DNA from: Dillenia suffruticosa
Lineage: Eukaryota > Streptophyta > Magnoliopsida > Dilleniales > Dilleniaceae
NCBI GenBank assembly: GCA_033439265.1
Contig: JAVTVX010000034.1
Span: 12,307,001-12,371,000 of the forward strand
DNA length: 64,000 nt
Direction of reading: 5' to 3'
Positions 47,946-59,757 of this stretch are shown here, one piece after another (within the stretch, counting starts at the first letter, position 1; each line of letters starts with the position of its first letter). A program made the position numbers and the translations under genes. The notes under the pieces were generated by a model. That model saw only the letters and a program-made list of their open reading frames with translations, ran no database searches and was not told where the DNA came from.

Positions 47946-50617
47946 GACCCTTCGTCTCTCTCCCCCACCGCGGCACCGCTCTTCGCCGCGAGCTCCGCCG
48001 CCATAGCCACCACCTTCCTCATCTTCTTCTTCTTCTTCTTCTTCTTCTTTCCCTCTTGGTTTCTCTCTCTATTTCACTGTTCTTTCTCTCCCTCTCGCGA
48101 TCTCCCGCGATCGCTCTCTCTCCGCCTCGCCTTCCTCCGCCGCGAGCACCGCCTTCCGCCACAGCTCGAGCCTGCAGCGCGATCCCACAGCTCGCAGCAT
48201 GATCCCCCAGCCCACAACGCGAGCCAGGCTCCGAACAGGACCCAGCCTGTAGCGCGAGCCCAGGCTACGAGCAGGACCCAGCCCGCAGTGCGAGCCCAGG
48301 CCGCGAGCGAGCGAGCTAGCGCACAAGCGCACGTGAGCCAGCGCACGAGCGCTCGTGAGCCAGCGTACGAGCGCGCACGGGCGTGCAGTAGTGCAGGAGC
48401 ATGCACCAGCTCAGCGCACTAGCGCGCGTGAGCCGGCGCACGAGCGCACGGGTGAGCACCAGCCCGCTGGCCCATCACCCGCAGGCCCACCAGGCCCGAC
48501 AGCCCGTCCAAGCTCGTAGGCCCAGTACGGCCTGCGGCCCAGTCCAACCCATGTCCTGCGAGCCCACGACGACCCATGACCCTCTGCGTAGGTAAATGAG
48601 TTCTCGATTTCGTGTACGTACTAGGGTTTCGAAAATTTTTGATAATTTGACTTAAATTTCTCACTAGTGTTTCAAATAGTGAACATTACAGGTTTTAGAC
48701 CAGGTTGACGGGCGAACAAAAGCTAGATCCGGAAATCTGAGAAACCCTAGGTGAGAGAAATGCAACATTTTCAACATTTGAATTAATTCTATCGAAATTA
48801 GGTCAAATTTAGATCGAGAATTACATAATATATTGAAATGTGTGAAATCTGAGGAGAATTAGACAAAAAAAAGAGAAATATTAGCAACTTGACCATTGGT
48901 GAGTCAGATGATTCGAAATTAAGGAAACGAGAATTTATAACGAAGTTTTGTAAATTATGTGGTATATATTTGGAAGGGAAAAATTAAAAATCCCTGATTT
49001 GGCTTTTATTTGATATTAAATGTTGATAATCTGATTTAGGTTGATCTTTTGGAGAATTGAGCGGTCAGATCCGATTTGGCTTGTCAGTAGGGAGTGACTT
49101 CCCTCCCGTAGACTGTGAGTAGGATTTTGACATTCGCTATTGATTGAAAACCATGTTTCAAAAATACTTTTTAAATGACATGTTTCTGCAAAATGTATGA
49201 TTGTTAGAATTTTCGAATATTTTATGAAATATTTTGTGACCTTTGGAGTGTCTTAATTTCTGACTTTATCGATATGCATCCATGAGTTTTGATAATTGAA
49301 TATTGTGCCACATTTTCGACATATTGATATGCTTTAATATTTCTACTGCATTGGCATATGGTTTTAAATGGATTTACTTACATATTTGGGCTGTATGCCT
49401 GGCCGACGTTATGATATGATACATGGGACTATATGCCCGGCCGACATGGTGATGGGATGCATGGGGCAACGTGCCCGGCCGATATGATATTGTGATCCGT
49501 AGCTATGAAGGACATCTGGTAGAGGCACCCCTTGTGTCCGGATACGCTTCGGCCAGAGGTATCCGTCAGATCGTCATGTGTATGGGTGTCCCAGGTTGAC
49601 CCTTATCGAAGAGGATGTTGAGTACGGCTCCGTCTAGCACCAGGCGGGGGCACCATACACGGCCGACTAGTTATATGTACATCATTATTATTTACAGGCT
49701 AGTTGGGGTAATCTGTGGCCAACATTAGGGTAGAGAGCCATTATTTAATACTTGCATTTGGAAAAACCCCCAATGCGCCGTCCTTGGTCGAGGTAGACCA
49801 TTGCCGGGAGTATTTCATTGGCCGGCTCTTCATGACATTGATGTAAATATTGGATGCATATCTTACTTTCTGATGTGTGCGTATGATATATGATTTTGAA
49901 ATAACATGATCGGTTTGCACACTGTGGATATTTTCTTATCTTATACTTTGACACTCCAAATTCACCCTCGATATTGATAATATGATGTCAATCCCATCAC
50001 TTATTGAGTATCCTCCCATAGATACTCACCCCTCGCTTTCTTTCCCACAGGATTAGTGTTGGACCGAGGAGATATCACTGGGCTTAGGTATGGTTATTTT
50101 CCATCTCTTCCGCTACGATGATTGGTGATATTATTATGTATTGGAGATTTTAGTTTGAGCAATATATTTATCAAGTTTTATGGGATGACTGTATAAATTA
50201 TAAACATTTATTCGTGGAACCCTCGTATTGAATTATTTCATTGCATTGAGGCATTTGTAAATATATAAAAAAAAATAACTTGAGAATTTATTTTATATAT
50301 GCGTAGAATTTAAATCCGTTCAGTGTAGCGGCTGCTCATACTCTAGTTGGGCATGACAGTAGAGGTCTGTTGCTAAAACTGCTAGAAACTTTATAACATT
50401 GCGTTGTTCTAGATGTTAGCTTTGGTAATTGTTGATTTTTGGAGAGGTCGGGATGACCAATTGTTTAATTGTTTACAGGATGAATATGATATACAGGTAA
50501 AATTGTACATGGGAAACCTCCGATTTATGGGGAGGTTCTACCCGATTTTCTGTAAAAATACAGCCGACATCCAGGGACAACGGGCGGCTGTTCACGATTC
50601 CGGTTCGGGACGTGACA
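47781..50617 (+). repeat. Complete right LTR of the gag-only element
   Basis: TGTAACACC...GTGACA, 2,837 bp, preceded by TTTAGGGGGTTAGAAAA and followed by the duplication TGATG. Contains a long CT microsatellite (47879-47943), the GC-rich block (48120-48560) and the CCCGGCCGA repeats (49400-49490). No genes. Confidence 0.92.
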
Positions 50618-51845
50618 TGATGTAACCTTAGAACATGTTCGATTACTTTGGATTCTAAATTGTGCATTCCTTCTCCTCACATCGAATATGATTATTGAAT
50701 ATCAATAATTTATAACCAAAAAAATAAAGTGTATAACGGACTTCGACAATTGTGTGATTGATTTTTTTGCCCTCACACTTGTTGTGTTATTTGATACGGT
50801 ATCTATGTTAGAGATTATGGGTGGAACATCACTGTGTGATGCGGTGCGTAACTACTGTATCGTGTTTTATTCAACTTGTTCTATTTCTGTAAAAAAAAAA
50901 CTCTCTTACTAAATTCAATATGAATTCCAACAACTACCAATATAATATTATTAGTATCTATTTTGTGTCCTAAATTTGGGAGACTCATATTGGTATTTGG
51001 GTTCTATTTATAACGTCTTAACGATTGCACAAAATGATACTGTTTAAATTTATAATTCCGAATATGTCATACCCATATTTTTCTTTCATTTAACTTTTTC
51101 AAGCTAGACACTTTTCTTATTATGCTCCTAATAAAAAGCTAAACACTTTTATTATTGTAGATTCAATGAGTAGTATTATGTTCTTAGAGATCAATAGTTC
51201 TTCTTGAGGAGCACATGAAAGGGAGGATTCTTTTGTACATGTGATTCACTTAATAACTTGGTTTGTTTAGATTTTCACCTTAATCTTAGTTTTTGACTTA
51301 TTTGATTTATTAACTATGGAAAGTTTTTGTTCGATATTTAAAAGTTATCTTCTATTTGGATAATGAAATGTTGTAAATAAAAATTTATCTTCATCATTCA
51401 ACAAAAGCTCCAATTATAACATATCATTCTATTTGAGTAAGGTTTCTCCTTTTAAAGTTAACATTTAGTCAATTTAATTATTTCACATCGTATTATTTTA
51501 GCAGGATAGTTCCTATTATAGTTATTATTTTGTCAATTTAGCATTAAATAAGCTTTTTTTTATTCCATATATAAAAGTATTCTATTTAGATCGTAAAATG
51601 CTGAAAATAAAATCTTATCTTCATCTTTAGAAAAATGTCTAATTGTATCACATCATATCATTTTAGGAAGATATCTGCTATTATAGTTACCAATTAGTCA
51701 ATTTAGCAATAAACAAACTCATCACACATTTTTTTTTTATATATAAAACTGGTCATCCCTATAAATACAAACATTTGTTCTCGCTTATTATAAAGATACA
51801 TCATCATTTTAAATATCCCTACAAAACTAAGTTTTCATTCTAGCA
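50618..51845. other. Array spacer, unit 2 resumed
   Basis: Begins with the right TGATG copy (50618-50622). Matches 8806-10123 apart from the about 95 bp missing near 50680. AT-rich, no gene. Confidence 0.75.
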
Positions 51846-52108
51846 ATGCCTTTGATTTCTTTCAAGTTGTTGGCTTTCATCCTTGTTGTTGCAATCCGAC
51901 TGAATGCCTTAAACATTGCAAACCAAACACAGGAGTTTGTCTGTATAATTACTGCCTTTGCCAATGACCTTCTAGATTTATAGAAACAAACAACTATCTT
52001 GCTCTCAATTGCCAAACTCAAGCAGATTGCAAAGATCCATCAACTTCGCTTTGTTCTGGACTCTGTTTACGCGGTAGACATTTTTACTCAGTTTGTGGCA
52101 ACAATTAA
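51846..52108 (+). pseudogene. Diverged cysteine-rich peptide gene, broken, unit 2
   Basis: Same relic as at 10124. The signal-like start (MPLISFKLLAFILVV) is in one frame. The cysteine-rich part is in another single frame through to the final SVCGNN, interrupted by one TGA at about 51967. Unit 1 has CGA at that place but carries a one-base loss just upstream. So the two copies have different lesions and share only the frame change after the signal peptide. Confidence 0.65.
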
Positions 52109-52841
52109 CCATCTTACTGACCAGTAGCTTTCTTCACGAAATAGTTCTGTACTTTTCATTGTATCCCACTTGATTATTTCAATAAAGTCATAGGTTTTTA
52201 TTGTTTTATTACCCTTTAATATGCAGGTTTGAATGACCCACAATTTAAAATTCCTATCTATAGGTAAAACTAATGAAACTTGGAGACATAAACTCAATTA
52301 TGGTGCCATGACAATGTTTTTGAACATTTAATGTTGGTTTATGAAGTTTTGCATTGAAAGATGATTTCATGGAAGGAGATAGGCAAATCTAGTCTGCTGG
52401 TTGAGTAATCTTATTTTTGAAGTAAAAGTAAAACAAGAGTTGTTTCAGTCATCGAGGCGTACCAATTACTCTTCTACTCTGAAATCTAAACTCCTTGCAC
52501 ACTATTTCTTAATGGAAATTTAGCTATAACTAAAACCATTCTAGTTAATAATTCAAAAGTTTAATATTTGAAACAATTCTTTATATGCCAACATGGCAAT
52601 ATCCTTATGGAGCTTATTACCCTCTAATATTTCATAGAATAGTTTCTCTATTGAGGGAAATAAAAAAGTTTTTTTTTTTTGGGTTTGCCTGGCAAGTGAG
52701 AAATGATTACATGTTCTCTTATCATTAGTGTTTTGAATCATTTCGCACTAGAATTGAATGGAAAGTACCATTCATAAAGAAACCTCCCGAATTATTCACA
52801 CCTATCCTTTGGAGGCCTTTCGCCCTTGATGACTTTGGTCA
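52109..52841. other. Array spacer, end of unit 2 and start of unit 3
   Basis: Matches 10386-11018 and 4827-5287. AT-rich, no gene. Confidence 0.7.
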
Positions 52842-53130
52842 CACTGCAAGAAAACTGAGTTTCAACGATGAAAAATTATCGATGAAACAAATTCTATTGT
52901 AAATCGTGACAGAATTGCGATAGATTAATGTAGACATGGAACCGGGCCGGGCCGGTTCGGTTCAAGGCCGGTTCCCGGAACCGCGGGCCGGGCTGGCTGC
53001 AGTTCCTAGGCCGATCCGGGTCAGGCCGGTTCCAAATTTTATGTAAATTTGAACCGGCCCGGCCCGCTGAACCGGAACCAGAACCGGAACCGCCAGGCTG
53101 GTTCACACCGGGCCGGGCTCGGTTCGGCCC

Positions 53131-53503
53131 GGTTTTTTTTAAAAAACTTTTTTTTAACTCTATTTTTTAATTTTATTTTATTTTTGTAACTCCATTTTTT
53201 TTAATTTAGTTGTTGTTTTGTTTTTTATTTTCTTGTAATGATTTATTTATTAATTTTGTCTTTTTTAATTCATATTTTGTAAAAAAAATAAATTAAAAAT
53301 TAGAGATACAAAATTTTTAGAGTGGTTCCACCGAATTCGGTGTACGTCCACTACCAAGCTTATCACTTGGATTTTAGAATCCACTAATATTTTATTTTTT
53401 TACATTATTTTGATTTTTACATCATTTTGATTTTTTTTATTACATTATTATTATTATTTTTCTTCTTCTTCTTCTACTTCTTGTTCATCATCTTCCGAGA
53501 CTT
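53131..53503. other. hAT 3' noncoding part, copy 1
   Basis: T-rich. It includes GGTGTACGTCCACTACC (53339-53355), which is also found as a patch at 44584-44600. Confidence 0.6.
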
Positions 53504-55479
53504 TCATGATTCATTGCATTCTTTTTCTGCATCCTTCCAATCTTTAATGTAAATTAAAGCTTCCAAAGTATCGTCCGCTAAATTTGTACGTTTCTCGGTT
53601 AACACTCGACCACCTGCACTAAAAACATTTTCCGATGGCACTATGGATACCGGAGGGGTTAATACATCTTTAGCCATTTGGGCCAAAATTGGATAATACG
53701 ATATATTATTTTTCCACCAACCTAATATATCATATAAATCAATATCATCAAAACCTTCTAATTTATGTGTTTGTTTATATAAAAGTAATTCATTAAATGA
53801 TGACGAAGTTTTTTGTTTTATTCCTAACATATGTAAGGGATTAAATGAAAATGAAGATAATTGAGTGGTATTACTACTACTACTACCTACATTATTAGTA
53901 TTTAAATTATTTTTTTCCTTTTCATATAGTTCAAATATTGCTTGTAAAGTAAAAGATGTTTGTTATTTTAAAAAATATGGGTTAATAGATGCTTGTGATG
54001 GAAAAGTTTGTGCAAAACAATCAACTAACATTTCAGCATCTTCAACTTTAATACGTGGATCTAATGCACTTGCAAGTAAATATAAAATTGGAATTTCTTC
54101 ATAATATTTTAAAAATTTTGTTTTCATAGAAAGAACAATTTCACCAAATCTTTCTTCATTTTCAAATTCATTAAATACATAAATAATTTTATAAAGATTT
54201 GGTAATATTAAATGAGTAGTTAGATAATAATATCCGGATAATAATTAGGTACATAAATAAAATATTTCCAATAATTTAGTAAGTGTAGATGTAAAATCGA
54301 AAGTGTTATTATCGATAAAACCATATTCGTAATTTGAATTTGCAAATTCAATTAAAATATTTTGAAAAAAAAGTACACCTTGTAACATGTCATATGTTGA
54401 ATTCCACCTAGTGTCACATTCCATTTTAAATTTTTTATATTTTTTATTATGTAACAAACATAATTGTCTAATTTCTTGGGTTTTTGCAGAATAATTTCTT
54501 ATTTGATGAATTAAATCCCGAATAGGTTTTAAAAATAATTCTCCCATTGCTAAACCATCCTTAACACATAAATTAATTATATGACATGCACATCTAATAT
54601 GAAAAAAAGTTTCATTTAAAATTGTATTTAAAGAATTTTTTAAACTATTAACTGCAGTTGTATAAGCCGAAGTATTATAAAATGAAATAGAAAAAATTAT
54701 ATCACTTATTCCATAGTCATAAAAAACATTTGAAATTATTCTAACTATATGTGCACCGGAATGTGGAAATTCCCAACATTGAAAAGCTAAAATTCTTTTT
54801 TCTAAAGACTATGAATTATTTATCTAATGATATGTTATTACAATATAATATTCTTTTTTATGTTCATTTTTCCAACTATCCAAAGTTAATGAAAATTTAT
54901 AATCACTAGTCATAAATTATGTAATTATATCATTTTTTAATTCTTGATATCTATCTAATCATCTCGTTTTACCGGATCTTCTACTACTTTTTTTATAACC
55001 GGGTTGTAAATATTTTTATACATATTCTTCAAATAAGGGACATGCAACTATGCTAAGTGGTAATTCTTTTCTTGCTAGCCATTCAATTTGTCCAATTTTT
55101 TCTTTATCCGAATTATATTTAAATGTACCAGTTATATTACCTTCCCCTGTACCAATTTGTGTTTGTCTTGTTTGTGGTAATTTATCTGGATGATTATTAA
55201 CTGAGTGTCTTCTAAGTGTGTCTACCCCCAACCCTTCAAAAATTTATATTTTTTATGACAAATTTTACAAATTGTTTTTTGTTCTTCATGTTTTTTCTCA
55301 AAAAATGTCCATATATTAATATTATCTTTTTTAGTCCGTGTTGTATTAGATTCTGTATTACTAGATTCAGTTTTTTCGAAAAGAATTTCAATATATATAT
55401 TATCGGGAATTTCATTTTGAAAAAAAAATGGAGGCATAGGAGATTGTTGAGAATATTGTGAAGAGTGTGTTCCGGCCAT
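53504..55479 (-). pseudogene. BED zinc-finger hAT transposase, broken, copy 1
   Basis: Starts MAGTHSSQYSQQ at 55479. A BED finger follows, with C and H ligands in ICKICHKKY and LRRHSVNNH and a frame change between them. Middle pieces cover the RNase H-like fold (around 54245-54547: CDTRWNSTYDMLQG). The C-terminus is the hAT dimerisation region (PVSIVPSENVFSAGGRVLTE, 53504-53830). Several stops and shifts break it. The family cuts and pastes hAT elements. Confidence 0.88.
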
Positions 55480-56424
55480 TTTATTAAAAATTTAAGAATA
55501 AATTTTTAAAATTAAATATATGATTAAATTTTTAAAATGAAATTTAAGATTAAATTTAAAAAAAACTTTTAAAATTTAATTTTTTTTTTTAAAAAAGTAA
55601 TGCAAATGCAAGAAAATAAAGATGCGAAAAAATTAAATGTACCGATTTGACGGATATCGCAGTTGTTTTTTACAAAATCTTGAATTTGAACTCTCAACCT
55701 TGAAATCTTGCCAAATCTTGATCAATGTTGAAGGTCGTGAAAAATTTGTAATCCTCCCTTCTCCACCCAGACCGTTCTGTAGCAAGAGTACCAAGAAAGT
55801 TTCCAGGTAAGAGGTGGAGCTCGTCTGTCCTCGCTTAAGTACCTCTTTTCTTCGACAATTAATTGCCCCGAGACAGAACTTTCCTAGACATGCTATGCCA
55901 TTGCATACTGACTCAATGGGTTTCACAAAAGTTTAGAATACAAAAATGGTGAAAAGGATAACAGAAATGATAATGGTGGAAATGATAATGGAAATGGTGT
56001 AGAAATTAATAGAAATGGTATAGAAAATAGTATAGAGAATTTAAACAATGGTGAAAAGGAAATGATATTGTGTTTAATAAAAATAATGGTAGAAATAATA
56101 ATAGAAATGGTATAGAAATTGATGGAAATGGTGTAAAAATTGATGGAAATGGTATAGAAAATAGTATAGAGAATTTAAAAAATGCTGAAAAGGAAATGAT
56201 AATGGAAATAGTAAAGAAAATTGAGAGAATATAATAATATTGAGAGAATGTACATGTGAGAGGGAGAGATATTTTGTTGTGAAGCTTTTGGAAATGGGGT
56301 GTCAGGTATTTATAGGAAACTTTTTTGACCTTATAAACTAAAATAACCTCAAAACTAGCCGTTTTATAGTTGTTGGGAGGGGTAAAATTGGAAAAAAAAT
56401 TCAAAAAAAAAATGGGGAATAGCC
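55480..56424. other. hAT 5' noncoding part, copy 1
   Basis: Probably leader and promoter of the transposase. A degenerate GGTATAGAAAATGATAATGGAAAT minisatellite spans about 55945-56225. The open frame at 55633-55926 (minus) is also open in the second copy over 72 codons but has no recognised domain. Confidence 0.5.
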
Positions 56425-56795
56425 GTTGGAACCACCAGGCTAGGCCGGTTCACGGTTCCAAAAGGCCCTGAACCGGCCCGGCTTGCTACAGTAACCGGTT
56501 CGGGTTATTGTAGCATCGGGCCGGTTCGCGGGCCAAGCTTTTTTCGGGGCAGCCAGGCCAGTTTTCGGGCCCAAACCGGCCCGGGCTCATGTCTAGATTA
56601 ACGTTAGTCGGAATACTAAGAGATTAGCGATGAATTAGAAATCGAAATTAGCGACGAAAATATTTTCGTTATTAATCCGTCGCTGTAGTGGTTTAGAGTA
56701 AAAATTAAAAATTGTAAAACTATCAATGACGGAATAGCGATGGAATTTTAACGATGAAAAATATCCGTCGCTAATCCGTTATTGTAGTGGTAAAA

Positions 56796-56829
<34 letters not shown>

Positions 56830-57778
56830 ATAAGTATAGCTATCAGCATCGGATTACCGACGGAAATTTTAGTGACGGATTACCGATAGATTTTTCTCAA
56901 TTTTAATGTTTCTTAGTTTTTTTTTTATTTTTTTAATTCTTTTAATTCTTTTAACTTTTTTAATTTTTTTAATTTTTTAATTTTTTTAATTTTTTTAATT
57001 TGTTTAATTTGTCTTCCCTTTATTATTTTATAATTCTCTTTCTTTTTTCTTTTATTTATTTTATTTTTTCATTGATTCTTTTATTTTATTATTCAATTTA
57101 ATGGGTAAATCAAAAAAATAATTTGCAATTCTATCTTAATGGAAAAAAAATTATCCCAAGGTAAAGGAAAAAAATAAGAGATGAGAGTGAGATAAAAAAA
57201 ATTATGAAATTAAGATAAAAGTTGTGAAAAAACTTTTGAGAGAGATTAATATTTAAAAAAAATGAGAGTTAAATAATAAATAATAATAAAACAAAAGTAT
57301 ATCATAAAACAGAATTTGGCATAGTGGTTGGAGAACTCATCTTTCATCTTGTAGACGCGAATTCGATTCTGGGAGGAGACATTTTTCACCAAAAAAATGC
57401 AGGGCGCAAGGGCAGGCGAGTGCGCCCGCGCGGCGGGCGGACGAGTTCCCTAGAGTAGGTGGGTCCGCGTGCGGGTGGGTTTCACATGAGCGGGCATGCA
57501 TGAAGGTATGTGTATGCGTGACGGTGCGGGTAGGCACGTGTGCGGACGTATGCACTCTCATGAAGGCTTCCAGAATCAGTAACGGAATTTTATTTTCTTT
57601 TATCAACGACGGATTCCATCGCTGATAGTTAGCAACCCGTCGATAAAAATTAGCTGGGTGTTTTCAGCGACGGATTTAATAACAAAAATTTTCCGTCACT
57701 GATATTTTTTAACGATGGAATCTTTTCTTTTAACGCTGGATATTTCCGTCGCTGAAAGAAAATTTTCTAATAGTGTCA

Positions 57779-58549
57779 CTTTTGGGTTTCTATAACCTTT
57801 CCATAAATAAGCTTTCAATTCATTCCATATATCATAGTGTGAGATAAAGGTGTGGATTATTGGTGACTGAATAATAGTTCTGGTGTAAGTAAACACATTA
57901 TAAATTTTTCTACAAAACAATGAAAGTGGGTTTTGCTTTCTTTTTGTTTGCTGTGTCTTGAACATGTAAGGAAAAAAATTTTCAACATTCACAAAGCCGA
58001 GATCTTTTATTTATTTATTTATGAGAGTTTTTACCATGATGGATGCTATCAGGAGAGAGAGATTTTTCTTTTCTCTTATCGCAACTACTTCCAACCCTGG
58101 GAGAAGTAAAAAACTATTGATTTCCATTTACAATCAGTTGAGTAAGAGAGATGACAATTTGCCGTCATTGAGAGCAATTTATTCATATATTTTTCAATCT
58201 ATGTCCAATCCTAACTATTTTAATTTGGTAAGAATTTTACTATCAGTCTCTCTTTAGTAAAACGGGGTAAAAATTAAAATTTGAATATCTAATGTTGTAT
58301 TTTTTAAATTTGAGTTTCAAATATTGCTTGAGGGATGATATTGTATCATCATAATTTATAGTAAAAGATTTTACTAAATTAAGTTTGGTTATTTTCACCC
58401 TCCCTTTTAAGCAAGGGACTTTTTAGATAAAATTTCAAATCTTAATTTTTTTATTTTGATTTACTCGTCAAAAAACTATTAACTATGACATTGAGTCACA
58501 GAAACTGATTAAATGAAAAGAATAAAGAAGAAAAAAACCACATGGCTTT
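57779..58549. other. Array spacer, unit 3
   Basis: Equivalent of 6475-7233. It carries the 78-codon open frame (58021-58257). Confidence 0.6.
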
Positions 58550-58615
58550 TATTAATTCATCAGAAAGGCATGGTTGGAAGTCAGGTATTGTGGTCACCAA
58601 AAATCGACAGGCTCC

Positions 58616-59034
58616 TTAATTTTTGGTGCAGTTGGCGTAGCCACAAGTCCCATCAACACAAATTACACCAAGACAGAAAGATGGATGATATTTGCAATCG
58701 GCATTAGTTTGACAAAAAGAACTCGCGCTTGGAGACTTGGCTTTGGAACCTAGGCAAACGCATTTTCCAAACATACAGACTCCGGAAAGTGGCGGTCTGC
58801 ATGTGTGCTCGCAGGTACCTTTATCGCACTTTGCATCACTTGGCCCTGTCAAATATTCATCCATAGTAATCACAAAATTAGTTAACTCCAATTCCCACAT
58901 CAAAGTTATATCCTTTGTCAACAAATGAAAACAGAGATAAAGAAGAGAAACAATATGAGAGAGAGAGACTAACAAGCTGTTCCAAGGAGGGCTAGAGCAA
59001 TAACAAAGGCCAACTTGAATGAAATCATTGTCAT
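58616..59034 (-). CDS. Secreted 12-cysteine peptide, copy 3 (two exons)
   Basis: Exons are 59034-58974 and 58845-58616 with GT–AG borders and 96 residues. It shares N-to-D after the first cysteine with copy 2, keeps V between cysteines 5 and 6 as in copy 1, and has its own A-to-V in the second block (CLGVICVDG). All 12 cysteines and the signal peptide are kept. TATAAATA is at 59120-59127 on the minus strand. Same spacing to the CACTA element as the other units. Likely functional; role unknown. Confidence 0.85.
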
Positions 59035-59757
59035 TATTGGAGTGAGATAATGTGATTTGTATTACTTCGCCAATATGTTAAATGCTTTTAACTGAATAAT
59101 ATCTAAGAGTTCTGGTTGTTATTTATACCATTGAGGATTTCTATCAAGAACAAACAAATTTTTCTAATAAATAAAAAATAATTAGGTATTTTCAAAGAAA
59201 ACTATATCTAATTAAATTTCTTATTGAATACATGGAAAAAAAGTAAACATTTCTATAGGATTAAAAGAAAATAAGGTTTTCTCTTCCTTTTTTTTGGTTC
59301 TTCCCTTTTAGGGTGCTTAGGATATAAGTTTTCTTTTATGGTACAATGCTTCGACTTAGGAGGGGGAAAAAATTATATATATAGGCTCTGGCATCTAGTC
59401 TACTTTAATTTTATGGTCTAGTCTAGGTGCTTAATCTCCCCTTCCTCTTCTTCTCGACAAGATAGTGTCGTTCTGCATTCAACCTTCCTTTCTCTATGCA
59501 TTCCCTTCCCAAGCTCCAAAATCGACAACATAACTTAGCCCTTTTATCGTTAATTTTAAACAGTAATGGAAACTATTTCCTTAGGCGGAGCAATTCCTGC
59601 TCAGACTTTCTTCCCAAAACTTGATCTTCTTACCATTACCTACTACCCATGGGAATTCCTTTTTAAATTTTTTTTTCTCATTATTGTCACTTGCTTCCCC
59701 GTTCTTCATAATATCCCCCCAAACACTTGGAAAATTCCCTTCTCTTAACAAGTCAGT
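59035..59757. other. Array spacer, unit 3, cut off at 59757
   Basis: Equivalent of 7719-8445, with the METISLGG start at 59566. Similarity to other units ends at AAGTCAGTCACG, where hAT sequence begins. Confidence 0.7.

Larger units (their letters stand above)
14253..50617. mobile_element. Nested 36.4-kb retrotransposon complex in unit 2
   Basis: It is bounded by TGTAACACC...GTGACA LTR ends and the 5-bp duplication TGATG. It contains, in order: left LTR split by a 19.1-kb CACTA; a 2.1-kb internal region with gag and protease only; a partial LTR split by an Athila/Tat-like derivative; a duplicated host stretch (46283-47152); an LTR start fused to the internal 3' end; and a full LTR. A plain insertion cannot give this. 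A tandem duplication after insertion, followed by deletions, fits. Confidence 0.85.
52931..56595 (-). mobile_element. hAT transposon, copy 1
   Basis: Terminal repeats TAGACATGGAACCGGGCC and, inverted, TAGACATGAGCCCGGGCC. The 8-bp duplication GATTAATG/GATTAACG flanks it. The terminal about 150-200 bp are rich in CCGGCCCGG/GAACCGG motifs. It encodes a decayed BED–hAT transposase on the minus strand. Confidence 0.92.
52842..57775. mobile_element. Non-autonomous CACTA element with a hAT inside, unit 3
   Basis: Ends CACTGCAAGAAAAC and TTTTCTAATAGTG, with a clear TCA duplication (52839-52841, 57776-57778). Without the hAT insert it is about 1.26 kb. It holds the tRNA-like segment (57317-57370), (TTTTTAA)n runs near 56930-57010 and a poly-A run at 56800-56828. 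Confidence 0.9.
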
